Assembly (NCBI GenBank): GCA_018712865.1
Contig: DVGH01000048.1
Coordinates: 1-31,244, forward strand
From: Scatavimonas merdipullorum
GTDB taxonomy: Bacteria > Bacillota > Clostridia > Oscillospirales > Acutalibacteraceae
Direction of reading: 5' to 3'
Length of the DNA: 31,244 nucleotides
This document shows positions 1-8,833 of this stretch, piece by piece. How positions within the stretch are numbered: the first letter of the stretch is position 1; each line of letters begins with the position of its first letter. A program made the position numbers and the translations under genes. Below the pieces are notes generated by a model that worked only from the letters and a program-made list of their open reading frames with translations, was not told the origin of the DNA and did no database searches.

Positions 1-40
1 GGCGGTATGCTGCCCTCTCCGGGAGCATACCGCCGTTTGT
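1..40 (+). terminator. Hairpin, probable terminator of an upstream gene
   Basis: GGCGGTATGC (1-10) and GCATACCGCC (25-34) form a perfect 10-bp stem around a 14-nt loop. A T-rich tract (GTTTGTTGT) follows. It looks like an intrinsic terminator for a gene left of the window. The stem touches the window edge, so the left arm could be longer. Confidence 0.55.
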
Positions 41-85
41 TGTCAGCAGCCCGTTTCACGGTCTGCGTGTAGTTCCTTGTAAACT

Positions 86-145
86 GACCTAAAGGTTGGA
101 ATAAACGACAGCTTTTTTGATCTTGGCGGTGATTCGATCAAGGTT
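86..145 (+). other. Start-less 3' portion of a peptidyl-carrier domain
   Basis: In frame with the NRPS gene, this stretch reads LKVGINDSFFDLGGDSIKV. This is the classic carrier-protein 4'-phosphopantetheine site, with the Ser of GGDS encoded at 134-136. No ATG, GTG or TTG start exists in this frame before 146, and a TAA stop lies at 80-82. The other two forward frames also stop close by (TGA at 85-87, TAA at 90-92), so one simple frameshift cannot restore an upstream module. Homology to carrier domains appears to begin abruptly near 86-92. Either the gene was truncated by rearrangement or the sequence was misjoined there. Confidence 0.8.
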
Positions 146-3100
146 ATGATGCTTCAGAATGCATGTGAAATTCCAGGGCTTTCAACCGATATTATTTTCG
201 AATGCAAAACGCCCGAGCGTATTTCAGAAAATCTGATACATACAGATGAGGACATAATTGCTGGGTGTGTGGGTGTTGTGCAGGCGTTATATCCGTTAAC
301 GCCGAGTCAGATGGGTGTTTATCTTGCCTGTATCAAAAATCCTCAGGGGACCATGTACAACACACCCTGTTGCTATACCTTCAGCAAAACCTCAAAAATC
401 AACATTGGCACCCTTGGTTCCGCTGTTGAAAAGGCAGTAAGAAATCACGAGGCCTTTTGCTTTATGATTGACACCTCTACAGGCACGCCAATGATGCGCA
501 GACAAGCCATAACGGTGGATATCCCAGTCATCACGACCACAGACACAGAGCTTGCCAATGCAAAGAAAGCTTTTGTAAAGCCGTTCGACCTTACAAGCGA
601 TCAGCTGTTTCGATTTGCAATCTTTGAAACGGAAACGGTCTACTGCTTTGCAATGGATTTTCACCATATTGCCTTTGACGGTACTTCGGTGGCTGTCATT
701 TGCAATGAAATTTCGTTGGCGTATAACGGACAAAAAATTGAAAAAGAACGCTTTGGGCAATTTGCCCTGTCGCTTTATGAGCAAAGGCTTGAGGAAACGG
801 AAAAGTACAGGGAAGCAGAGAAATATTTTGATAAGATTTTTGACGGCCTGGAAGTCAGTTCCAGACTGGCTGCCGATTTTCAAGAGGACGAAACTGTTGC
901 AAACAAGCCCTGCAAGAGATTTACAAGATTTCTTTCCCATGATCTGTCAAATGAAAATGTAAGCAGCTTTGTAAAAGCAAAAGGCATTACGGAAAACACG
1001 CTCTTTTTTGGGGCTTGTCAATATGCAGTGGCAAAATTTACAGGACAAAATGAGACCGTTGTATGCACTGTAAACCACGGACGGCATGACGGGAGAATGA
1101 AAAACACGATCGGTATGATGGTGCGTACTCTGCCTGTGTACACAAAGTTTGACGAGGATACCGCCGTGGTTGATTATCTTGTGTCGGTGGAAAATAACCT
1201 TCGCGCATCTATCAAAAATGACAGCTACCCCTTTGTAAAACTCGCCACAAAGTATGGGCTCGATACAGATATTATGTTTGTATATCAGTCAGACGCTTTC
1301 AACAGCTTTGAACTTGCTGGAGAAACACTTGATATGGAGAGTATTCCCGTTGACAGTGCACAAGCCCCCCTTTCTATTATGATCTTCAAGAGTCACGGCG
1401 GCTTTGAAATAGAATTTCAATATCGCAGCGATCTATATGAACAGGAGACCATTCAATCCTTTGCCGATATGCTTGTGTTAATCATCCGTGAAATGATGAA
1501 AAAAGCAACGCTTTCCGAAATTGACCTTGTATCCCCACGCAGCAGGGAGAAAATTTTTGAAATAAATCGCCAGACGGAAACCGACTGCGATTTAAGTATT
1601 GGTTTTATAGATTTGTTTCGTGAGCAGGTAAAGCTTCGGCCCGACAAAACAGCGCTGGTATTCAAGGAAAACCGTTACACTTATAAAGAGCTTGATGCAA
1701 TAACAGACAAGATTGCAAAATATCTTCATGACAAGGGCTACGGCGCGGAGGATGCCGTTGCTGTTCTTGTGGAGCGCTGTGAGTATATGACAATCTGTGC
1801 GATTGGCGTATTAAAATCGGGCGCAGCTTATGAGCCGCTTGATCCTACGCATCCATCAGAGCGGTTGCAGTTTATGATAAAGGATGCAAATGTAAAAATT
1901 ATGATTGCAGATGAAAAACTGCTGCATCTTGTGCCTGATTTTAAGGGGGAAATTCTGAAAATCAGCGAGATTGCGACCCTTCCTGCCTGCAATACTGCGC
2001 TGCCGAGTCCGGCCCCAGAGGATTTGTTTGTTCTGCTTTATACATCAGGCTCTACAGGCGTGCCAAAGGGCTGCATGCTAAACCACCGCAATATAACAAA
2101 CTTTATCCACTGGGGATATAAGATTTTTGAAATTACCGACGAAAGCTCCACGGCGGCATACGCAAGTTATGGGTTTGATGCTCATATGATGGACATTTAT
2201 CCGTTTTTGTCTTTTGGCGCAACAGAGTACATTATCCCCGAAGAAAAACGCCTGGACTTGGTATGGATAAATGATTACTGTGCAAAACATGGCATTACAA
2301 GTATGTTTATGACAACGCAGGTGGGCAGAGCGTTTATTACTTCCATAGACAATATTGCACTCAAGATCATAGGCACAGGCGGGGAAAAATTAGTGCCTTT
2401 TACGCCCGTGGAAGGCATAAAGGTCTACAATCTTTACGGCCCAACCGAGTGTACCATTATAACTACGGCGTTTCATGTGGATAAATATTATGATCCGCTT
2501 CCTGTCGGAAAGGCTGTTGACAACACACATCTGTATGTTGTTGACAAACAGCTTAGAATGCTGCCTGTAGGAGCAGTAGGCGAGTTGTGTGTTGCGGGCC
2601 CGCTTGTATCCCGCGGCTATTTGAATCGTCCTGAGCAGACAGAAAAGGTATATGTCAAAAATCCTTTTGAAAATCGTGAAAGATATGGTGTTCTTTATCA
2701 TACGGGCGATATTGTTAAATTCATGAACGACGGAAATTTGTCCTATGTGGGCAGACGCGACGGAATGGTCAAAATCCGTGGCTACCGGATTGAATTGACC
2801 GAGGTTGAGGCAGTTATCCGCGAGTTTGACGGCATTAAAGACGCAACCGTTGTTGCCAAGGATAAGCCGGCGGGTGGAAAGTACATAGCCGCATATGTTG
2901 TTTCGGACGGCGCGGTTGACATTGACAGTCTTAAAAGCTTTATCGCAGAAAAGAAACCGCCTTTTATGGTGCCCGAAGCCATTATGCAGCTTGACAGCAT
3001 TCCGCTTAATGTAAATGGAAAGGTTGACAGAAGAAAACTGCCGGAAATGCAGCTTGCGGCGGCCGAAACAGCGGCACAGAAGACAGAGCATCCGCTGACT

Positions 3101-6100
3101 TTGCTCCAAAAGAAAATATTAGATATAATAGAAAAAATTATTGGAACAAAGGAAATTGACGTTTCGGCAGATCTTATGCATTGTGGCATGACGTCCCTTA
3201 CTGTAATTAAGCTTGCCGTAGAGCTTAATAAGGTATTCGGGTATAACGCAGAAATTCAAACACTGATGAAGGGGTGTTCTGTGTTATCGCTTGAATCCGA
3301 AATTGTTCAAAATCTTCTTACGGCAAGAAAAAATTCTGGCAGCAGTATCTCTGCGGAAAAAGCCGAAAAGGAGTATGTACCTCTTTCTTATACCCAATAC
3401 GGCGTGTATGCAGAGTGTATGAAGCATCCGTATGATACTTTCTACAATATTCCTTTTTGTTATAAATTTCCGGCTTCTTTCCGTGCAGAAAAGCTTGCAA
3501 AAGCTGTAACCGACGTGCTTGCTGCACATCCATATGTTTTCACGCGCATCGGGGTGAGAAATGATGATGTTGTACAGATCAAGCAGCGTGCAGATGATTT
3601 TACCGTACCTGTCAAAAAGATGCCTGAACATGCGTTTGAAAAATACAGAGCAGACTTTGTAAAACCCTACAAGCTGATGAATACGCAGCTTTTCAAAGTG
3701 GAAGTTATCGAAACAGAAAAATCGGTTTATCTGTTTGCTGAATTTCATCACATCATTTTTGACGGCGCTTCCTTCGGATTATTTGCAGAAGCTGTAAAGG
3801 ATGCTTATGAGGGAAAAGAAATAGAGGCTGAGACCTACGACTATTTCGACTATGTGCGTGCTGAAGCAGAAAACAGGTCGGGCGCTGCATTTAAGGCTGC
3901 TGAAACTTATATTTCCAATATGCTTTCAAAGTGCGAAAGCGCTGACGAAATTACGCCGGATTTAGGAGGCTTGCCCGAAAACGGAAAGCCGGTAATGCTT
4001 TCTGTTCCTTTTGATATGCACCGCATTTCAAAATTTTGCAATGAGATCGGCATCACGCCTGCGCACCTTTTCCTTGCCTCCATGCTTTATGTTGTGTCAA
4101 GGTTTACAAACAGCCGCAATGCCTACATTAACACAATAAGCAACGGACGGACAGATATAAAGCTTCGCAACTGCTTTGGCATGTTTGTTAAAACCCTGCC
4201 AATTGGGATTGAAATAGGTGATGTCACCGCTTTAGAGCTTGTTAAAGCTGCAAAAGAGCTTCTGGTGAACGCTGTTTCAAATGAAATTTATCCTTATGCC
4301 GATGTTTGCCGCAAATTCAATTATGCGCCAAACATTCTATATGCTTACCAGCTTGGGGTCTCTGAAGATCTTTATATAGATCAGCAAAAAATTGAAAACG
4401 ACGCAATCGGAGAAAGAAGAGTCAAATTTAAAACGGCCGTTTATATTGAAAAAAACAATGGGCAGGAAAGTATAAACGTTTTGTATAATGATGCGCTGTA
4501 CAGCCAAAATCTGATGGAGGCATTTGCAAATGCAATTGCAGTTGTTACAGAAAAGATAATTGCCGACCCGCATCAGAAAGTGCGTAAAATCTCGATGCTC
4601 AATGAAAAAGGCGCTGCGGTTATCGAAGCCTTTTCACAGACCGAGTTTAAAGAGCCTGAAATTAAGCTTTTGCATGCGCTTTTTGAAAAACAGGTTGCAC
4701 TGCATCCTGACACAACGGCGCTTATAGCTTGTGACGGGAAGTTTACCTATTCCCAGCTTGACAAACGTGCAAACAGCATTGCAAACAACCTTATTGCAAG
4801 GGGGATAAAAAACGGCAGCAAGGTCGTTATTTTGCTCAAAAGAACATCGGGCTTTTTTGCAGCATTGTTTGGAATCCTGAAAGCCGGATGTGCCTTTATC
4901 CCTACATGCCCGGAATATCCGCAGGAACGTATTGAAAGTATTATTGAGGACAGCGAGGCAGAGCTTGTTATCACCTTTGGTGAGCTTCTTAAGCGCTATG
5001 ATAAGACAGTGGATATTGAGGAACTTGAAAAGGGAGACAACCATGCAAAGCCTGTTGTTGCAATTTCTCCTGAGGATCTGGCCTATCTTATCTACACCTC
5101 CGGCTCAACCGGCAAACCAAAGGGTGTAATGCTCCGGCACATTGGTATTGCAAGCTATCTTACAGATCACGAGCGAAATATTCAGATCAGATACGTTACA
5201 GAAGCCTGCAAATGCTATGGTTCCATTACGACTATTTCGTTCGATATGTCGCTAAAGGAGACGGTGGGGGCACTCTGCAATGGGCTTACGCTTGCGTTTG
5301 CAAGTGACGAGCAGACTGTAAATCCGGCGGCGCTTGCACAGTTCTTTGAGGAAAATCATGTGGATGCGTTTAACGCAACGCCATCCAGGCTGCTTCTCTA
5401 TATGGAGCTTCCCGAATTTGCACAGGCAATGAAAAACTGCAAGGTCATTTTATCCGGCGGAGAAAACTACCCTGATAAGCTGTTGCAGGTGCTCCGCGAA
5501 AAAACAGATGCAAAAATAATCAACACCTATGGACCAACGGAAATTACCGTTTCCTCTAATGCAAAGGAGCTTACTTATGCCACTGAAATTTCTGTTGGCA
5601 GGCCTCTTTTAAATTATAAAGAATACATTGTGGATTTAGACGACAACAAGCTGCCGGTGGGGGTTGTCGGCGAGCTGCTTATCGGCGGCTTGGGCGTGGC
5701 GCTTGGCTACAACAAGCTGCCGGAGCAAACGGAAAAAGCATTTATCCATTACGAAGGCCAGCGGTTTTACAGGTCTGGTGACTATGCAAAGTGGATGAAC
5801 AACGGTGATGTTGTAATCCTTGGCAGAAAGGATAACCAGGTCAAGCTCAGGGGACTTCGCATTGAGCTTGGCGAAATTGAAAAATGCCTTACAAATATTG
5901 CGGGCATCCGTTCGGCGGTTGTTGTTATTAAAAAGCTGGGCAATGAGGATGGCATCTGCGCTTACTATACTGCTGAAAAGAAGATGGATGTAGATGCGCT
6001 CAAAGCCGAAATGCGGAAAACCCTTACGGAATATATGATTCCTGCCTCCTTTAACCAGCTTGAGGAGCTTCCGCTTACGCCCAACGGGAAAGTGAACATA

Positions 6101-7588
6101 CGGGCGTTGTGTGAGCCGGCTCTTGCTGATAAGGCGGACAAAAAGATTGAAAAGCCTGCAACGGAAGTCGAAAGGCAGTTTTGTCAGATTTTCAGTGAGA
6201 TTTTGAATGTTGAAAAGGTCTCTGCAACAGATAATTTCTTTGACTTAGGCGGTACCTCCCTGACCGTTACAAGAGTTGTAATTGCGGCGAGCAAGCATCA
6301 TTACAGTATTACTTACGGCGATGTGTTTGAAAATCCCACGCCAAGAATGCTTGCAAAGCTTGCAGGCGGCTCACAGCAAGGCGACAACGGCTTTGACGAT
6401 TTTGCAAACTACGACTACACGGCTATTGATAAGGTGCTGGAGAAAAACACACTCGACAGTTTTTTAAATGGGGAAAAGCAGACAATCGGCGACGTTCTTC
6501 TTACCGGTGCGGTCGGCTTTCTTGGAATTCACATTCTTTATGAGCTGCTCAAAAACCACAACGGAAAGGTTTACTGCCTGCTGCGCAGCAAAAAGAATGA
6601 GTCTGCCCTTGACAGGATGAAATCCATATTCTTTTATTATTTTGAAGTAAACATTATGGAAGAATATGGCGAAAGGGTGGAAATTATTGAAGGCGATATA
6701 ACAGATAAAAACACTTTTGAAAACCTTAAGGATATCAGGGCAAATATTTTTATCAACTGTGCTGCCAATGTTAAGCATTTTTCAAAGGGGACTGATATTG
6801 AGGATGTAAATTACCACGGTGTGCAGAATATTCTGGCCTTTTGCAAGGCTACAGGGATAAGGCTTGTACACGTTTCCACCATGAGTGTGGGAGGTATGTT
6901 CGTTGACAAGCCGGGAAAGGTTACGCACCTTAAGGAAAACCTGCTTTATTACGGACAGGTGCAGGGCTCAAAATATACAAACGCCAAATTCCTTGCTGAA
7001 CGCGAAATTCTTGAAAATATTGCACAGGGAATGAACGCAAAGATTATGCGAGTAGGAACCTTAGCAGCAAGAGAAAGCGACGGAGAGTACCAGATTAACT
7101 TTACAACAAATAGCTTTATGGGCAGGCTTAAATCCACTTTCCTTATCGGCTGTTATCCATATGAAACAATGGATATGCCATTTGAGCTTTCGCCAATTGA
7201 TTATGTTGCAAAGGCCATTCTTCTTTTAGCACAAACTCCAAAGGAATGCACGGTGTTCCATCCGTATAATAACCATTCCCTGATTATGAGCGATCTGTAT
7301 GCGGAAATGAACAGAGTTGGGCTGTATGTGCATCCTGTTGAAAATAACGCGTATATAGAAGCTGTAAATCTTGCAAAAGAAGATCCTGAAAAGGCAAAGG
7401 TTCTGTCAAGCTTTATTGCATACCAAAATATTGCGCATGGCAGAAAAACATATGATGTTGCAAAAAGCAATTTGTTAACAATGCAGGTGCTGTACAGAAT
7501 GCATTTTAAGTGGCCTGTAACTTCTCTTGGTTATATGAAAAGGTTCCTTATGAATTTACAAGGGCTGGGATATTTTGAGGAAAAATGA
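146..7588 (+). CDS. Non-ribosomal peptide synthetase with terminal reductase (5' truncated)
   Basis: A cytoplasmic assembly line expected to join two amino acids and release the product reductively as an aldehyde. Domain order by residue: tail of a carrier domain (1-45); condensation (about 48-470, HHIAFDG at 173); adenylation (about 485-970, YTSGSTGVPKG near 632, YGPTE, final NGKVDRRKLP); carrier (about 985-1055, CGMTSL instead of LGGxSL, Ser kept); condensation (about 1075-1500, HHIIFDG near 1201); adenylation (about 1510-1990, YTSGSTGKPKG near 1648); carrier (about 2005-2075, DLGGTSL); NAD(P)H thioester reductase (about 2110-2470, TGAVGFLG near 2120, YTNAK near 2277). There is no thioesterase. 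Hand alignment to GrsA gives tentative pocket codes DAMFGGLIIK and DMKNLGTVSK, which I cannot assign. C-A-PCP-C-A-PCP-R synthetases of gut Clostridia are known to make dipeptide aldehydes and pyrazinones. The ATG at 146 lies after the upstream carrier serine and has no good ribosome site, so the true N-terminus is lost or altered. Confidence 0.9.
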   Translation: MMLQNACEIPGLSTDIIFECKTPERISENLIHTDEDIIAGCVGVVQALYPLTPSQMGVYLACIKNPQGTMYNTPCCYTFSKTSKINIGTLGSAVEKAVRNHEAFCFMIDTSTGTPMMRRQAITVDIPVITTTDTELANAKKAFVKPFDLTSDQLFRFAIFETETVYCFAMDFHHIAFDGTSVAVICNEISLAYNGQKIEKERFGQFALSLYEQRLEETEKYREAEKYFDKIFDGLEVSSRLAADFQEDETVANKPCKRFTRFLSHDLSNENVSSFVKAKGITENTLFFGACQYAVAKFTGQNETVVCTVNHGRHDGRMKNTIGMMVRTLPVYTKFDEDTAVVDYLVSVENNLRASIKNDSYPFVKLATKYGLDTDIMFVYQSDAFNSFELAGETLDMESIPVDSAQAPLSIMIFKSHGGFEIEFQYRSDLYEQETIQSFADMLVLIIREMMKKATLSEIDLVSPRSREKIFEINRQTETDCDLSIGFIDLFREQVKLRPDKTALVFKENRYTYKELDAITDKIAKYLHDKGYGAEDAVAVLVERCEYMTICAIGVLKSGAAYEPLDPTHPSERLQFMIKDANVKIMIADEKLLHLVPDFKGEILKISEIATLPACNTALPSPAPEDLFVLLYTSGSTGVPKGCMLNHRNITNFIHWGYKIFEITDESSTAAYASYGFDAHMMDIYPFLSFGATEYIIPEEKRLDLVWINDYCAKHGITSMFMTTQVGRAFITSIDNIALKIIGTGGEKLVPFTPVEGIKVYNLYGPTECTIITTAFHVDKYYDPLPVGKAVDNTHLYVVDKQLRMLPVGAVGELCVAGPLVSRGYLNRPEQTEKVYVKNPFENRERYGVLYHTGDIVKFMNDGNLSYVGRRDGMVKIRGYRIELTEVEAVIREFDGIKDATVVAKDKPAGGKYIAAYVVSDGAVDIDSLKSFIAEKKPPFMVPEAIMQLDSIPLNVNGKVDRRKLPEMQLAAAETAAQKTEHPLTLLQKKILDIIEKIIGTKEIDVSADLMHCGMTSLTVIKLAVELNKVFGYNAEIQTLMKGCSVLSLESEIVQNLLTARKNSGSSISAEKAEKEYVPLSYTQYGVYAECMKHPYDTFYNIPFCYKFPASFRAEKLAKAVTDVLAAHPYVFTRIGVRNDDVVQIKQRADDFTVPVKKMPEHAFEKYRADFVKPYKLMNTQLFKVEVIETEKSVYLFAEFHHIIFDGASFGLFAEAVKDAYEGKEIEAETYDYFDYVRAEAENRSGAAFKAAETYISNMLSKCESADEITPDLGGLPENGKPVMLSVPFDMHRISKFCNEIGITPAHLFLASMLYVVSRFTNSRNAYINTISNGRTDIKLRNCFGMFVKTLPIGIEIGDVTALELVKAAKELLVNAVSNEIYPYADVCRKFNYAPNILYAYQLGVSEDLYIDQQKIENDAIGERRVKFKTAVYIEKNNGQESINVLYNDALYSQNLMEAFANAIAVVTEKIIADPHQKVRKISMLNEKGAAVIEAFSQTEFKEPEIKLLHALFEKQVALHPDTTALIACDGKFTYSQLDKRANSIANNLIARGIKNGSKVVILLKRTSGFFAALFGILKAGCAFIPTCPEYPQERIESIIEDSEAELVITFGELLKRYDKTVDIEELEKGDNHAKPVVAISPEDLAYLIYTSGSTGKPKGVMLRHIGIASYLTDHERNIQIRYVTEACKCYGSITTISFDMSLKETVGALCNGLTLAFASDEQTVNPAALAQFFEENHVDAFNATPSRLLLYMELPEFAQAMKNCKVILSGGENYPDKLLQVLREKTDAKIINTYGPTEITVSSNAKELTYATEISVGRPLLNYKEYIVDLDDNKLPVGVVGELLIGGLGVALGYNKLPEQTEKAFIHYEGQRFYRSGDYAKWMNNGDVVILGRKDNQVKLRGLRIELGEIEKCLTNIAGIRSAVVVIKKLGNEDGICAYYTAEKKMDVDALKAEMRKTLTEYMIPASFNQLEELPLTPNGKVNIRALCEPALADKADKKIEKPATEVERQFCQIFSEILNVEKVSATDNFFDLGGTSLTVTRVVIAASKHHYSITYGDVFENPTPRMLAKLAGGSQQGDNGFDDFANYDYTAIDKVLEKNTLDSFLNGEKQTIGDVLLTGAVGFLGIHILYELLKNHNGKVYCLLRSKKNESALDRMKSIFFYYFEVNIMEEYGERVEIIEGDITDKNTFENLKDIRANIFINCAANVKHFSKGTDIEDVNYHGVQNILAFCKATGIRLVHVSTMSVGGMFVDKPGKVTHLKENLLYYGQVQGSKYTNAKFLAEREILENIAQGMNAKIMRVGTLAARESDGEYQINFTTNSFMGRLKSTFLIGCYPYETMDMPFELSPIDYVAKAILLLAQTPKECTVFHPYNNHSLIMSDLYAEMNRVGLYVHPVENNAYIEAVNLAKEDPEKAKVLSSFIAYQNIAHGRKTYDVAKSNLLTMQVLYRMHFKWPVTSLGYMKRFLMNLQGLGYFEEK

Positions 7589-7818
7589 TAGAATCTAATT
7601 GTCTTTTAGGGGGTGTTTGTCTGGATCACGTCATCTGTAAAGCCGCATGAGTTCAAAAATGCAAGGGAAGAACAACTGCGTACAAAGCGGTTGCAATGGA
7701 TTGGACAAAGGGATTTTATCAACGCAGCAAGAGGTTGCTGCGCGAAGAAAAAGCCCTTAAAACCCAATTTATATAAATCAACAATAGAGTAAACGAATAT
7801 TTTAGGAGGATACCAAAG

Positions 7819-8112
7819 ATGCATATTGAAAAACAACGAAATCAAAACAAATTAACGCTGACCCTTGAAGGAAGATTGGATACTTCTACAGCCCCCATGC
7901 TGGAGGCTGAACTGAGCACTATGGATGGCGTAACGGAATTGGTGCTGGATTTTGCAAAGCTGGAATACATATCATCAGCCGGGCTACGTGTGCTGCTTGC
8001 CACGCAAAAAGTTATGAATAAGCAGGGCAGTATGGTGATTAAAAATGTAAACGAAGTGATTATGGATATATTTCAAATTACCGGTTTTATTGATATTTTA
8101 ACAATTGCGTAA
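7819..8112 (+). CDS. Anti-sigma factor antagonist, STAS domain
   Basis: A 97-residue single-domain STAS protein of the SpoIIAA/RsbV type. Such proteins bind an anti-sigma kinase and are switched off when it phosphorylates one serine. The central signature reads LVLDFAKLEYISSAGLRVLL. By alignment with SpoIIAA (MDSSGLG), Ser53 is the likely phosphorylated residue, although the usual Asp before it is Ser52 here. The start at 7819 is fixed by AGGAGG at 7804-7809. It lies 230 bases after the NRPS on the same strand, and no kinase or SpoIIE-like phosphatase partner is visible in the window. It may regulate the NRPS locus or respond to a distant partner; that is inference only. Confidence 0.85.
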   Translation: MHIEKQRNQNKLTLTLEGRLDTSTAPMLEAELSTMDGVTELVLDFAKLEYISSAGLRVLLATQKVMNKQGSMVIKNVNEVIMDIFQITGFIDILTIA

Positions 8113-8154
8113 TTAGGCGAAATGGTGTCAGATTGCAGAATTTTATGCTTAGCA

Positions 8155-8235
8155 ACAAGTGGCTGTCATGGGGTTACGGCCTGGCAACAGGACTTGTAAC
8201 CAGGTCTTGCATATGCTTTTGGAAATCCCCGTGAA
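8155..8235 (+). ncRNA. Possible structured leader related to the downstream riboswitch
   Basis: This stretch shares short blocks, in the same order, with the 3' half of the yybP-ykoY element at 8704-8800: GGCCTGGC, then about ten bases later TAACCAG, then a block ending TATGC, T-rich, TTTGGA. It also holds the hairpin GACTTG-TAAC-CAGGTC. The strongly conserved GGGAGTAG loop of the yybP-ykoY class is not visible, so it is not a convincing intact riboswitch. It could be a degenerate duplicate, a divergent relative, or chance similarity. Confidence 0.3.
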
Positions 8236-8386
8236 AATAAACGTGCTGTGTTTGATGGAGGACTTAAAGGTAAAAAGAGGCCGGCTGCATTTATTTGCTT
8301 CTTATGAATCTGCGCACCATCTTGTCCGAAAGCACATAAGATATATTGCAGGACAAACCTGTAATATAATGAAAGAAGAGAAAAGT

Positions 8387-8593
8387 ATGTGTTCTAGAAA
8401 TGTTTGCGGATCTTCTTGTGGAAATAATAATGTTTTAGGCCGCAGCGGGATGTTTACCGACTATGTACCAGTAACGGTGTCGTATACCATAACGCCGGCA
8501 AACTATGAGGTTACAGGGCAGGTTATTGCCAATAACGGCGGCGGCAACGGGAACGGGAACAACAACGGCAGCTGTAACTGCCGTTGCAGATAA
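8387..8593 (+). CDS. Cys/Gly/Asn-rich microprotein, unknown function
   Basis: A 68-residue protein that I do not recognise. It has Cys-rich ends (CSRNVCGSSCGNNN at the N-terminus, GSCNCRCR at the C-terminus). A central beta-like segment (VPVTVSYTITPANYEVTG) comes next, followed by a glycine/asparagine run. There is no signal peptide or membrane segment. The frame stays open upstream to 8159, but I chose the ATG at 8387 because the upstream residues look non-coding, and because a TATAAT at 8365-8370 and a purine-rich GAAAGAAGAG lie just before it. The composition recalls small spore-coat or metal-binding proteins, but no family assignment is made. Six cysteines in 68 residues would suit metal binding or cross-linking. 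Confidence 0.5.
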   Translation: MCSRNVCGSSCGNNNVLGRSGMFTDYVPVTVSYTITPANYEVTGQVIANNGGGNGNGNNNGSCNCRCR

Positions 8594-8654
8594 AATATCC
8601 TTATCGAAGCCAGTGTAAAAAAGACAGATCGCTGCATGTTGCTGAAAGAAAATC

Positions 8655-8683
8655 TTGACAATCAAAACAGGGTGCGTTATAAT
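8655..8683 (+). promoter_or_regulatory. Consensus sigma-A promoter of the cation ATPase
   Basis: TTGACA at 8655-8660 and TATAAT at 8678-8683 are separated by exactly 17 bp, a perfect match to the housekeeping consensus. Transcription should start near 8690, just ahead of the riboswitch. Such a strong promoter fits control by transcription attenuation. Confidence 0.92.
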
Positions 8684-8703
8684 AACGCTGCAATTTAAAT
8701 ATC

Positions 8704-8793
8704 CATGAGGGAGTAGTTGGCACGGATTCCGTGCGGCAAGTCAACAACCTCGGCTGTTTTGGCCTGGCTTGCCTTAAATAACCAGACTCGTGT
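8704..8793 (+). ncRNA. yybP-ykoY riboswitch (Mn2+-sensing)
   Basis: P1 pairs CATGAG (8704-8709) with CTCGTG (8787-8792). The diagnostic loop GGGAGTAG follows the left P1 strand. P2 is a GCACGG/CCGTGC hairpin. P3 pairs GGCAAGTC with GGCTTGCC, and AACCAGAC precedes the closing P1 strand. This is the yybP-ykoY class, which binds Mn2+ and switches on exporters. It sits between a strong promoter and an intrinsic terminator ahead of a P-type ATPase, a known genetic partner of this riboswitch. Mn2+ binding should stop terminator formation. Confidence 0.85.
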
Positions 8794-8833
8794 ATGCCTT
8801 TGGAGCAATACACGGCCTGTATGGTAAATGTTT

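Noticed and set aside
1..90. A frame open across the whole stretch on the minus strand (containing NYTQTVKRAADNKRRYAP)
   Set aside because: It is only 30 codons long, is cut by the window edge, and overlaps the hairpin. It cannot be judged without upstream sequence.
2390..3189. Long frames on the minus strand inside the NRPS gene
   Set aside because: They are antisense shadows of strongly conserved adenylation-domain codons, with no start signals or family matches.
7613..7792. A GTG-started frame of 59 residues (basic, containing LRTKRLQWIGQRDF) between the NRPS and STAS genes
   Set aside because: No recognisable family, no ribosome site of usable spacing, and ordinary length for a chance frame. 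The stretch is treated as intergenic.
8159..8386. Upstream extension of the microprotein frame to a GTG at 8159
   Set aside because: The composition looks non-coding, it overlaps the RNA-like stretch, and a -10 element and purine-rich site lie just before the ATG at 8387.
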